A stretch of 64,000 nucleotides of DNA. Source: Phlebopus portentosus. Taxonomy: Eukaryota > Basidiomycota > Agaricomycetes > Boletales > Boletinellaceae. Position 1 is the stretch's first letter. Each line of letters opens with the position of its first letter. A program made the position numbers and the translations under genes. Positions 1 through 10,827 of the stretch are shown here, in pieces. The stretch spans positions 1,860,001-1,924,000 of the forward strand of contig JAYXKI010000003.1 in assembly GCA_037892935.1 (NCBI GenBank). Direction: 5' to 3'. The notes beneath the pieces were generated by a model, which was given only the letters and a program-made list of their open reading frames with translations, did not search any database and was not told where the DNA came from.

Positions 1-215
1 CCAACATCCCCACGTGCATTGCAAGGACTTGGAGAGAAGAAGGTATCACAGGATTCTATAGAGGACTGGGCACAAACCTCGTCCGGGTCTTGCCAGGGAC
101 TTGCGTAACGTTTGTAGTCTATGAAAATCTGGCATGGATGCTTAAGTCCAGTGCAAGAAGTCGGGAGGAAACCGGGGTAGGCCAGGATCGTGAGTTGGAG
201 GCTGAGTTACCATGA
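1..215 (+). CDS. Mitochondrial carrier family protein, C-terminal end (5' truncated by window)
   Basis: The frame opening at base 3 encodes about 70 residues and stops at 213-215. It reads as the end of the third Solcar repeat: EEGITGFYRGLGTNLVRVLP, then CVTFVVYENL, followed by a short polar tail. This matches the matrix-helix and final transmembrane segment of SLC25-type carriers of the inner mitochondrial membrane. The LVRVLP..C.TFVVYEN pattern resembles the NAD/FAD/folate branch (Flx1, Yia6, SLC25A32), but one third of a carrier cannot fix the substrate. No intron is visible in this part. The gene continues to the left of the window. Confidence 0.85.
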   Translation, partial: NIPTCIARTWREEGITGFYRGLGTNLVRVLPGTCVTFVVYENLAWMLKSSARSREETGVGQDRELEAELP

Positions 216-1200
216 TATAATGATGCACCATTTCCTCGTCTTCAAAATTGTCAAGACACTGTATTTTCATTCACTTCAACCACCATTAAACAACACATAC
301 ATAGATCTAATTACAGGGGTTGCTTATATGTAACGTAGACGCATAATGACCATATTAGAAATATTCAATATATGGAACATCCGAAGAACGAAAAAAGCGT
401 CGGGACATGGAGAAAGTAAATAGTCAGCGTCGATGAGGCGGTAAACAATAATGCAAAAAAGTGTGATTGGTCAGTAACTATGAAGAATCGATGGCACAGC
501 AGAGAACGCATGTCGAGCATCTGCTGCAAGCATTTCAAAACGAAACGACCCACTACGTAGGACATGCTGGAGAAATGTCTCCCTCCACTTCATTCTATGT
601 GAAACAATCATTCCAAACATGAAAGGTGGTATATTACTCACCAGTCGATATGAATTGAGGTGGATGCGAAGGGAGTGTATTCGAAAAGCGCTCGCTTGGT
701 CGACGTGTTGAAAGGCAAAATTGATTCAAGGTTAGGTTCGAACACACGAGAGTCGTTTCCACTTAGGCAGCAATGCTGTAAAATAGGCTACTCAGTATTT
801 TTACTGGATTCCAAAGGATTGTAAATTTTTGCAAGCATGCGGTGGCAAAGCAAAACATGCAGATTCTTCTTTGCCCTATATATTAATCATTAACTTCTCT
901 AATTTTACGTTCTTTAACTGGACAATATAGTTGAATATTGACGGAGAAAAACCTATTTCAATCAATTTTGTTAAAGTGGCGAAAAAACACGTGATGATTG
1001 CCGTTAACAAATAGCAGTAGTTCCCACGCCTGAAGGTCGCGTTCCGAGAATGCACGACGAACAGACAGACCCCGACCTCAACGTTACGGCGTACACACGT
1101 CGTTGAAGGGCCAAGTCGACGCGCCGGGTCGAGTAAGTAATCTGTTTTTCTGCGCAACTTTTATCGTGTTAATTTTTGTTCGCAGTGATATGAGAGACAC
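216..1200. other. Intergenic region
   Basis: About 1 kb between the carrier and the PPR-like gene. It presumably holds the carrier 3' UTR and the promoter of the next gene. Short open frames on both strands (up to about 93 codons) have no recognisable features. I see no RNA gene or repeat. Confidence 0.6.
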
Positions 1201-4121
1201 ATGCAATGCACCTGGACATCGACGACGAATGTTCTTCGTAGACAACCATGGAGATCATGCTCAACACAAATTCGGATTTTGACACAATGCAGGAATTTCT
1301 CCTGGACTAGATGGACGTCAGGCGCAGCTAGCTCTTCTGAGAAGAGAGACCTTTCGTCTGTAGCAAATGCGTTCCTTGCAAACGCCATCCGCGATACGTC
1401 GGTACCTCCTTCACTATTTACAGTTCCAGAAGATCTGTCCCATGGGGAGGAAGCAGCTAAAGATAGATCATTAAATCATGATTCGCCCTCGCCCGCCAAA
1501 ATCTCTCGAATCGCTGCGCAAGCCGTCCGTGTTGCTTGCCAGGGACCAAGTAGTAGAGAAGCATTCCTCATTGTCAAATCTCTTCGAAAGTCGGCCGGAT
1601 ATTATGGCAAACCTCAGGAGCCTGGGAGTCGGTTTCCCAAGAATATTCCAATTGATTTTGGTATGGCAGTGTCCCCGCGCCTCGCTACTCATTCTCTGTT
1701 GCATGGATTGGTTCGCCGCGGCATGACAAAGGAGGCCGGCGACATTGCCAGGAGAATCGTCCTGCATCAACCCGAGATGCGCCTGAGTTGTCGTACGCTG
1801 CGAGCTATTTCAACGCCCTCTGTCAAACGGATGCTCTTGCCTTTCGGGACCAGAACTTCCGTTCCAAAGCGCAAAAGGCGAAGTCTTACTTTGGGGGCTA
1901 CCTCGCTCGCCCGACGGCAATCACTGAAAGCAAAGTTAAGCTGCCTTGTACACGCGTAGCAATGCAGCTATTTTTCGCAGCGAAACAGTACCGAAAGCAT
2001 CGCGCGAAACAGATGTTCCAGCAGCTGATTGATGCGTGTTTACTTCAGGGCGAAATCCTCATCGTGTCCTTCCTCTTGGCATTCCTCGTTAAACAATGGC
2101 AGGCTCGTTTTCTCCTCACCGACAAGACAGACGATTATCCTTCTACCTCGGCTGATAGGAATGTATCACATGCTCCTGCTTCAAATTTTACCTTGAAGCC
2201 AGAGTTTTTGTCCAGTACATTGTCGTACATCATACCCATCATCTCGGGTGACATACTTCCCAACCCACAAGCCATTCGCCCGTCCCATGAAGAAGCTGTG
2301 CAATCCCTTGCAATTCTCGCAGGGATGCTACACGAGGGCACATTGCGGCACAATCATATTGATGGTTTGGTCAAGACTCTCGTTTTGTTCGATCCATCGG
2401 CGTCAGTGGTAGTCTGGACACTTCGTAAAGGCAAGAAGGAAAAATGGGAACGGAGACGAGCGCGCGAATACTTTGATGAGGTTCTCGATGATCTGTTTGA
2501 TCAGGTCACAGGCAACTTCTATGGAATGCCAAAGGGGAAGAGCACCTATTGGGCCAACGTGGAGACGTTTAACAGTCTTCTGAACTATTCATTTCGACGT
2601 AAAAAGTCACCTGCGATGGCAGAAAAGGTGGTGAAACACATGAGGAGAGTAGGCGGTAACTTGGCCCCGAATATCACGACGTACAATATTGCCTTGAAGG
2701 CGAGCACAGTCCTCAGGCGATACGATATAACCAGGAGGGTCATAGAAACGCTTCGCGAAAGGCCCGAAAATGCGGGGCACGCAATTATGTATACGCCTTC
2801 CGAGCAGCCTCGTCAAGTTTGCGATAGGAAGTTACAGAAGGAGAGTACAGTCGCTCATGCAAGCGAGTCGTCCCTGGCCGCCTCCGACCGGATGGTGCCG
2901 CAACAGATCGCTACTACTGAGCTGCTGCCGGCGGCATTGAAGTCTCCGACAAATCCATTCGTTCCAGAGGAAATCATGGAGCGACTCTCCCCTGCCGTTC
3001 AGCGCATCTTTCTCGAAGAGTTTGACCTCGAGACCTTATCATCCACGAAACGTCCTCTTCCGGCCGATGGCGACACGCTTGCATCCTATATTAATTACCT
3101 GACTGTCTCTGGGCGACCCGAAGCAGCAGTTGAGCTCGTCTTGACCCTCGTACCTGAACTCAAAGACGCAAGCTATCCTCCCGGAACGCCAGATTCTCTC
3201 CGTCTGGGCCGTGGAAAGAGGGCATTTAATCGTCGCAGCGCTATATTGAGAGCTGTCGGTCTGGGAGCCTTATTCTTCAGTGCGGCATTGAACGCTCTTG
3301 TGAAAGCTGGAAAGACCGGTTTAGCAGAACGAGCGTGGCGTTTGGCCAAAACTGCAGAGGGATGTAGCTGGAACCCTACGTACAGAGTCCGGCCATGGAT
3401 ACTTCCTTGCGCGGTATACACCCTGATGATGAAGCTATATGCTGCGGAGGCACGTAAAGCTTATCGTTCAATCCAGGATCCTTCTGCAGCTGCCACACGA
3501 GGAAGATCTGATCGAGCTCTTGTTGGATGGGGAATCCTCGCATTTTTGCGACATCGCTCGACAAGACAAAGTGCCAACTTACTAGAGATTAGTCGCGACA
3601 TGGGTGCATACATACTTCGCTCACGGAAATTGAGTGAAGCAGCCTATCGCGCCCAGCTTACTTCGTACCTCGAAGCAGGTGGAGCTATGCCGGATCGAAG
3701 GACCGTTCAATTGCCTGTTGCCGATGAGAGGTTCTATAATGCTGCTCTGGACTTATTTGGACGAGTTCCTGGATCATACCTTCCGACGAGGAAGAGAGCA
3801 TCACCGCGGCGACTGAGACGTCTGGAACGTAGACAACTCGACTATTTCATGCAGCGCGGTTCCGTCCGGTTCCCACAGGATTCGAGGCTCATTTCCCTGC
3901 TACGTGCGATGCGCGAAGTTGGTTATGAAATTCCCGTAGCTTACCGACATATGCTTGTTGGTGTCGATCTTCCTCCTCCGACACGTCCAGCATCTCACTC
4001 CCGTCGTAAAGGCTACGCTAGTCGTATTGGACTTGCTAGGTCGACGCGTCTATATACCATCAAGGAACGTGGTTTGCCAGTTCAGAATGCTTATAAATTA
4101 GGAAGGCCAAGGGCATCTTGA
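1201..4121 (+). CDS. Pentatricopeptide-repeat-like mitochondrial protein, with a frame break near 1780
   Basis: About 970 residues in two overlapping frames: 1201 to about 1780, then about 1780 to the stop at 4119-4121. The first frame begins with an Arg/Ser/Trp-rich, acid-poor stretch that looks like a mitochondrial presequence. It then has a PPR-like helix pair (HSLLHGLVRRGMTKEAGDIA). The second frame contains further PPR-type repeats: NITTYNIALKAS, SAALNALVKAGKTGLAERAW and ASYINYLTVSGRPEAAVEL. PPR proteins bind organellar RNA and act in mitochondrial RNA processing or translation; the specific target is unknown. I found no GT-AG intron that joins the frames in phase, so a single-base indel near 1765-1795 is more likely. 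The start ATG at 1201 is the first in its frame after a stop. Confidence 0.75.
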
Positions 4122-4196
4122 GCCATATTTTTGCTTCTATAGTGAATTATGCTGGATTTGTTGCAGTGTACGATAATATACATGAATTGTAAACAA

Positions 4197-4893
4197 TCAA
4201 TCCGATTCCTCTATCCGTTCAGCTTTTGATTTGTCTAAGCGAAGGAAAACGATGCCAACCCCTCTGTCAAGCGTCCGATCCTGTCTTTCACGGGCAATAT
4301 CTTGAAGAGCGTCTACGACTTTCTCCAGCCTCTCTTCCATAGCCTGAACTGGAGGCGGACGATGGTTAGCCTTGGGTGCGAAAGCGAAGTCAACCAGGTT
4401 GTTGCGATCGAGCTGCTCGCGAGCTATAACAATACTCTTAGCAGAAGGTGTCAGAGCCAGCGAGGCTATCCAACTCACCTTTCTTGATTTTATGGTCCAA
4501 GTCTGAATCCGTCACGTTCCAGGTCACCTGTATCTCCTTCCGCTCCATCTTTGATACTTTAGGTCTCTCCTTCGTTTTCGCAGCCTTCCGTGCTTCACGT
4601 TCAGTTTCTCTGCTTCCTATTTTTACTATAGGCGGGTCTTTCTGTACGAGCTCGACATAGTGGGTACGTTGTTTGACTCTGCCAAGAATGTCCTCTAACG
4701 GCTCTGGAGGACAAAGCTTGTTATTCTCGTCGACGAGTTGGACTGTCGGTATTTTGATTCCGTTATCTCGTGGGCCTTTAATGTGCTTGAAAAGAGCAGC
4801 ACACGAGGAGAATGATCGAATGGCCTGAGAACGCGTTACTCTGAGTTTAGGCGGACTTTCGATAAATAGACGTGTCCACGGCCGGACAAGCAT
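4197..4893 (-). CDS. Mitochondrial translation initiation factor IF-3
   Basis: Two exons, 4893-4479 and 4423-4197, separated by a 55-nt GT-AG intron (4424-4478), give 213 residues. After a basic N-terminal presequence (MLVRPWTRLF... with several Arg/Ser) the protein has the IF-3 N-domain pattern VQLVDENNKL..PEPLEDIL. The linker and C-domain follow: VTWNVTDSDLDHKIKKAREQL. The DLDHKIKKAR signature is regenerated only by this splice, which supports the intron. IF-3 dissociates mitoribosomes and proofreads the start codon. Length fits fungal mtIF3 proteins such as yeast Aim23. The gene is divergent from the CBP80 gene, with 270 bp between the two start codons. Confidence 0.88.
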
Positions 4894-5163
4894 AATATCT
4901 GTAAATCCTACTCATTGGATAAGTTCGTCGCATTCACGAGACAGAGCAACTCACCCTCGTCGTCGCAAGCAATACGACTCCGATTTTACAGTGTAGTCGC
5001 GATTTTTCTTTGATGAGCGTCGATCATGATCGGCACTAGTTGTTGCTAACTAAAAAACCGCGTGACTGCAAGTTCGGTTTCCCGTGGTGAGCGTTTCAGC
5101 ATTGACCACCACTACCAAGGTTGAATTTCATTCTTGAATTACTTACAGTCATAAGTTCATCTC
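4894..5163. promoter_or_regulatory. Shared bidirectional promoter region, IF-3 / CBP80
   Basis: Only 270 bp separate the divergent start codons, so this stretch must carry both promoters and 5' UTRs. I see no clear TATA box. Confidence 0.5.
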
Positions 5164-8100
5164 ATGAGCTGGAACAGACACGGTGGTGGGCGGCGCCGGA
5201 ACTATAGAGGTAAGATTCTGAGCGAAACCCGCGATAGAAAGAAGGGAAAAACGTGAACATGGTATTTGGTCTCTAGATGACTATGACGACCGTCTGGGAC
5301 GTGAAGCCTATGAGCTGCCTGAGCAACGATTGAAGTCAACTATCATTCGCTTTGGTGAGGTGGTGAGTTCCGGCGTGGTGAAACGTTGAGAAACATACGA
5401 TTCTGAGTTTTTCTCTTTCCTGTTCGTCAGGATCCTGCACAAGAGATCCCCAGAGTCGCCAAGGAACTACGAGAGCAACACGCGAGCTCTCCTAGCGTAC
5501 AAGCCATTTCAGAAGGCTTTCGAATAGGGTATGTATTCATTTCTTCTTGTTTTGCAATTTGCCTGAGCCAAACGCTCTAGAGTAACGGAAGAGCCGTACA
5601 AAAACCCGTACTACGCCGGCCTACTTCGTGCCTTGGACGATGGTGCTGATGGTAACACGGATACGATGCTCGGTAAACAGGTTCTGGATGACTTCTGGAA
5701 GGGATTCCAAGGATACTTAGACAAGTTGGCATGGAGGGAGGTTCGGCTGTGTGTGAGTAACTCTGGTCCTTGAACTCCAACCTGCTGTTCTTAATGTTTG
5801 TTCAGGTACATTTCTTTGCGCATTTAGCCTCTGCGCAAGTTATCTCTGCATCATCGTTACTTTCCCTTCTGCAGTCCTTTACGGCCGTCTTGGAAGAATT
5901 TGGTGTTTCTCACAGCCGCGCTAAGAATGCAGCACTTTGTGCAGCTGAAGGCCTCATGAGGGTGAATAAGTTTTTCATGTTACTGTGTGGTATTTTATAA
6001 CGAAGATTCTGCAGGCTGGGCCGGAATTAAAGACCCACTCTTCAGCCGAGGTGTCAGCGATCATCTTTGCCATACAAACCTATGCGGAGATGTCTTCGGG
6101 AAGCAAGTTACTCGCCAGTCCTTTGGTTAGGTTACACTCGGAATCGGATGCGTTTGAGGGAACATCAGAGGTAATCCCATTCCATCTCTAGGGCTTTCCT
6201 TTCCTTACGGTCTCGTTCCAGGTCCTTGATAACGCCATTGCGGTTCTGAAAACCTTTAACGACCGCGACTTCTCCGAATCGAATTCGATTTTCCTTACCC
6301 CATACTCGGCCAAATCGGATGACCCCTCCCCATACTTTGAATTACCATCAGTTCTGGTACCTCCTGAAGCTATCGAGCTGGAAAGTCTGTCAGGAGAAGC
6401 GGCCGAGAATCTTACGGTCCCAAAAAATGAAGAATGGCCTGAATACCGCATTCGCTTATTCGACAATACGGTTAGTCCATCCAGCTATTGATGAACAGTG
6501 TTCTTTCTCACGAGGGCGGTCAGGTAACAGCTGACCCATCGTCTGACCTTGGTTATGCAGTCAATGTTCTTCTATCGGATGTGATCGACATCTTTGAAGT
6601 CAACAGGAAGGAATGTGCTAGACTTCTTTTAGAAATTCCCAAATGGTTGCCTCGGGGCACATTCAAGGCTAGGCCTGGAGTGCCCGCCGAGAACGGTTCG
6701 GCAAGTGGCCCGGCTTGGGAACTAGAGAGCTGCATCATGGAGGTGAGTATTTGAATCACATCTTGTCTGATGCTGTCCAGCAAAGATACTGACTCAGTCT
6801 TCAGATAATTCTTGCAAAGATGTTGGTTCTTCCAAGACCATTACATCGACCGATATACTATATCGCACTGATCTCGGAACTATGCAAGTTGCAAGCCCTC
6901 GACAACAGGGCCAGCTGTGGGGAAATCCATCCGGAAACTCTATGGCTACCTTAGCGATGGCCTTGATGTCGAAGCGGCTCATAGATTCACAGAATGGTTT
7001 GCAACCCACATGTCTAACTTCGGGTTTCTATGGGTGTGGAAGGAATGGTAAGCACCATATTGGACATCCATGATCTTGCACTGACAAGTTTCAGGATCCC
7101 TGATTTGCAATTGACAAGCAATCATCCAAAACGCAATTTCATTCGCCGAGCGATTGAACTTGAAATTCGATTGGCATATTTTGATCGCATTCAAAAGACG
7201 TTGCCGGAGCCGTATTGGGCTCCGGATGCGGATGCACTGCCGGAAGAAGCTCCTGGGCCCGAATTCGCGTACGACGACCCTAGTGAGCTGACTATCCCTA
7301 TTCAAAGCGACTTATTGATCTCATCCGTCTCTAGGGAATCTGTACCATGATTCTGCAGAACAGCTGCTGAATCTTCTCCGTGGTCGAGCTAAAGCAGAGG
7401 ATGTAAACTCATTCCTTGAGACACTCAAGAATAACATATCGGACGCATCTGAGGGAGGCGTGCACGTTGATTCCGTAGTTCGTTCGATAGCAGTCCAAAG
7501 TTTACTGCATATCGGGGCGCGATCCTTCTCACATTTCCTTAACGCCATCGAGCGGTATCTCATTGTCTTGCGTGCACTTGCGGGCGGCGCAGAAGCGAAG
7601 GCAGATATCCTACATGCTGTTGCCGAGTTTTGGAAGCGCAACCGACAAATGGTGCGCATCGTGTTTGACAAGCTCATGCAATATCAGATTGTCGAACCCT
7701 CGGATGTCATTGCATGGGTTTTTACACCTCATGCCCAAGGAGAAGATAAGGACGTAATACGGGTGGACGCGTTTCGTTGGGAAATTATTGAGGGCGCACT
7801 TGACAAGGCGAACGGGCGAGTGATGATTGCGAAGAAGAAAGTTGCCGGACTGAGGAAAGAAGAAGACGATAGCCGAGCCCGTGAAAAAGCTGGCGGGAAT
7901 ATGGAGGTCGATGCTGAAGGCAAGCCATTCTGTGCAATCCCTGTCATCGTGGTACCGTGCTAAACTAGCTCTAGCCTTAGAAGAGAAACCGACAGAGGAT
8001 TCGCCTGCTCTTAGGACAGCGCTCAAAGCGTATTCCACCCTGTCAAGCGAGCAACGCGGTGTACTATCGAAGACATTGAACGAATTCATAAATGCGTTAT

Positions 8101-8403
8101 CTAATACTAGTGCCATCCTGTCCGAAACGTCTTGGGATAATCGTGCAAACTGGACGAACATGGAATGGAACATATGGGAGACTTGGGGCTGGTTCCGAAA
8201 TTTCTGTCGATCTGTGAGTCATTTCAAATTCTTCAACTGCGATGATCATTGTGATGTCTTTTCCCCCTCAGTATGCACCCTACCTGCGCGCGCACTCGAC
8301 GACTCTGGGGACTGTGGCATTCGAAAAAATCGTAGACTCGAGGGACGGTGCGGCGCAGGTACTGAAACGTGTATGGAATGTTTCTACGGGTCAGGAAGCG
8401 TAG
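5164..8403 (+). CDS. CBC1: Nuclear cap-binding complex large subunit (CBP80), with one clear frame break
   Basis: About 844 residues. Exons: 5164-5209, 5277-5362, 5431-5528, 5581-5752, 5806-5961, 6015-6170, 6222-6470, 6524-6742, 6805-7047, 7095-7282, 7335-7880, 7969-8213, 8272-8403. Introns are 48-88 nt with standard ends. The protein starts MSWNRHGGGRRRNYRG, as fungal CBP80 does. It then has MIF4G-type helical repeats, including YAVNVLLSDVIDIFEVNRKE and the C-terminal repeat (GARSFSHFLNAIERYLIVL). CBP80 binds the m7G-cap reader CBP20 and links capping to splicing, export and decay. Near 6888-6905 the frame must shift by one base to pass from ..ISELCKLQ to GPAVGKSIRKLYGYLSDG. The exon lengths sum to 3n+1, consistent with one extra base. 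The junction 7880/7969 could instead be a second indel. Confidence 0.87.
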
Positions 8404-8935
8404 TTGTTGCCTATGATGTGTAGTGTCTACGTTTCTGTTACTTCTTACGTTATGCGCTGAGGCATGCGTCGTATCAGGATAGGCTCCGTAGTTAAGGGCC
8501 GGTCATTATGGGCGGCGCTTTCTTTTTGTGCCTTCTTTTTACTTTTGCGCCGCACATTTGTCTCGTTTGTTCTTGGCTTGATCAACTGATTCGGAGTTCT
8601 TTCCAAATGCTTCTAAAGTTCGGTCAAATGTGGCTAGTTCGTATGCTCGTTGCCCCTGGAACCGGAAAATTTTCACCTGAAGACCCCAGCTTTGAGTAAA
8701 CAAATCCTCCATATCAACGTTGCTAGTCGTTGCGTCGTTTTCTTTCTTGCGTGCATGCATGACAATAGATGTGATTTCAATTTTCGCTCGGACCCCTTCG
8801 GACCCGGGTCGTCAAACAGATTTTCGTCTCGGAGGCCTTTGTTGATAGCGCAACAAAACTGAAGTTCATTGTTCTTCTTGTGGAGGCTTGTTGCTTGATT
8901 ATCAAGGGCCGTTATGATTTCCGTGGTCCAAGAAC

Positions 8936-8946
8936 AATATAAAGGC
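8936..8946 (+). promoter_or_regulatory. TATA box of the AA9 LPMO gene
   Basis: The sequence CAATATAAAGG lies about 205 bp upstream of the LPMO start codon. It is followed by pyrimidine-rich sequence, as is common in strongly regulated basidiomycete promoters. Assigned from sequence pattern only. Confidence 0.5.
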
Positions 8947-8956
8947 TCATCCGAAG

Positions 8957-8988
8957 AAAAAAAAACTTCTCTCCCCCCCCCCCCCCCC
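8957..8988 (+). repeat. A9 / C16 homopolymer tracts in the LPMO promoter
   Basis: A run of nine A (8957-8965) is followed within eight bases by a run of sixteen C (8973-8988), flanked by CT-rich sequence. The lengths are what the assembly shows; homopolymers this long are error-prone. Confidence 0.8.
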
Positions 8989-9145
8989 TTCTCCCGCTCT
9001 TTATTTCCCTTTCGCCTTTGTTGCGGTTTCCAGAGCTCTTGAAGAGCGAGCCTCTCACTTTCATTGTCTCGATAGTATTAAAGTCCTGAACGCTTTACGC
9101 TCGCTACCGTTCACTCGTTAGACTCCACGCAGATATTCAAGCACT

Positions 9146-10444
9146 ATGATGCGTTCGATTATTCTTGCTTTTTCGCTGCTTTCTACGTTACCCTTCGCAG
9201 CTGCACACGGCTATGTTCATGCTATCTCAATCGACGGCCAGAGATATGAGGGAAACTCTCCGAACAGTAACAACGTCGAGAGCCCCATCCGTACCATCAG
9301 TACCGTCGACCCGGTTAAAGGAGCTGACAACGAAGCGATGAGCTGTGGACCGAGCGCAGAGCCCGCCGCAGTCGTCGCTGATGCAAGTCCCGGTAGCACG
9401 CTCGAATTTGACTGGGGAGACGTATGTTTCTCTTTTTCTATGCTCAGATATGTCTATTGCTCATTTTTCATCTCCGTCCGTCTTCCATATAGTGGCCGCA
9501 TAATACTGGTCCGATCTTGACTTATCTCGCGTCATGCGGGGATAGCACCTGTGACCAGTTCGATGCCAGTGATGCACAGTGGTTCAAAATTGACCAAGCA
9601 GGAAAGAAGAGTGGTAGCTCCGAATGGTTCCAGCAAGATATCAGTGAGCACCTTTCCCCAAATCTCGTTTCCTCGAAACAGGTTCTAATTGGGATCAGTG
9701 AACGGTCAATCATACTCGACTAAACTACCGAGCAATCTCGCTTCCGGACAATACCTCGTACGGCACGAGATTATCGGACTGCACCTTGCGCAGTCGTCAG
9801 GTGGCGCCGAATTCTATCCGTCATGCTCTCAAATCAATGTGGTTGGTGATGGTACTGCTACTCCAAGCTCAAACGAGCTGGTTTCTTTCCCTGGAGCGTA
9901 CAGCGACGACGACCCAGGCATTCTCGTGAACGCCTTCAATAACGACGATTATGATTTCCCTGGTCCTCAGATCGCGACACTATCTGGCAATGGCGGAAGC
10001 GATTCTTCATCTGGCGGTACCTCAGCCTCCAACTCCGGTTCATCGAGGTCCAGTGCACCTGAATCTACCGGATCTTCAAATGCTCGTCCGACTCGCACTC
10101 GCGGAGCTGTGAATGTGGCAACTAGCCCTGCAGATGCCTCATCTCCCACCTCTGCTGCACCAGAAAGCACAAGTACCGCGACTCGCAAGCGTAAGCCATG
10201 CCGTAAAGTCACGACCGAGAGCGCAGAGTCGGTTCTCACCTTTTCGCGGTCACCAGGACCATCTCACTTCGCTCTCTCCCTGCGGATGCGGACTCATATT
10301 TCGGTCCGTCACCCGACCTTCCTGATGTCCGCCCACACCGTGTCAGCCGTGTCATGCGGAGTCTCCTCAAACACCACTAAGATCTCTTGCTTCTGGGAAG
10401 CGCGGTTACCTCGATCCTCACTCTCGCGATACTTACGACATTAA
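9146..10444 (+). CDS. AA9 lytic polysaccharide monooxygenase with Ser/Thr-rich C-terminal extension
   Basis: Exons 9146-9421, 9493-9643 and 9699-10444 give 390 residues in phase. A signal peptide (MMRSIILAFSLLSTLPFAAA) precedes HGYV, so the mature protein starts with the copper-binding His. The second copper His lies in WPHNTGP and the axial Tyr in AEFYPSCSQI. The motif LVRHEIIGLH and a Cys pair typical of AA9 are present. The family oxidatively cleaves cellulose or related glucans outside the cell. After about residue 260 comes a long Ser/Gly/Thr/Pro linker and a basic KRKPCRK motif, with no CBM1. Beyond about 10197 the current frame looks poor. The next frame ends in a basic tail (RVSRVMRSLLKHH, stop 10378-10380) that I think is more natural, so a late frame break is possible. 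Confidence 0.9.
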
Positions 10445-10827
10445 TGACTTAACGCTGCCGGACATGCTTGTATCATTAATGTTGTATCGCATCGCATCCT
10501 ACCTGTTTGCATAATCCTCTTCGATCCGTTTTGCATGTATCTGGATCAGGCTATCCAGTTGTTCATTATCCATCGCACTGCTTCCGTCGCACGGGGCGTA
10601 GATGGAATTGTTGTATTGATACTTGATGTGTCACTGTACTCCTATGTATTGCTGTGTATTATTAGAAAGTAAACAAGTTATTTGGACTTCAGCAAGCTGC
10701 AAGTCCAAAAGCACATATCTACGTGTGATCACACCACATTCGACTTGGAAGCTGTCTCCCGAAGGGAGACAAAATCTAATAAATGCGATTGCCTCGAGGT
10801 CCGTATAGCTAATGCACGAGACGCAAG
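10445..10827. other. Convergent intergenic region
   Basis: Between the 3' ends of the LPMO and the nucleotide-sugar transporter. Nothing beyond expected 3' UTR sequence is seen. Confidence 0.5.

Larger units (their letters stand above)
8404..9145. other. Intergenic region and AA9 promoter
   Basis: No coding signal. The distal half is the presumed LPMO promoter, with a TATA box and homopurine/homopyrimidine tracts listed separately. Confidence 0.6.

Noticed and set aside
876..1157. A 93-codon open frame on the minus strand
   Set aside because: Composition and motifs do not look coding, and it lies in the presumed promoter of the PPR-like gene.
9960..10444. A CBM1 cellulose-binding domain at the LPMO C-terminus
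   Set aside because: The Cys/aromatic spacing of CBM1 is absent in all three frames.
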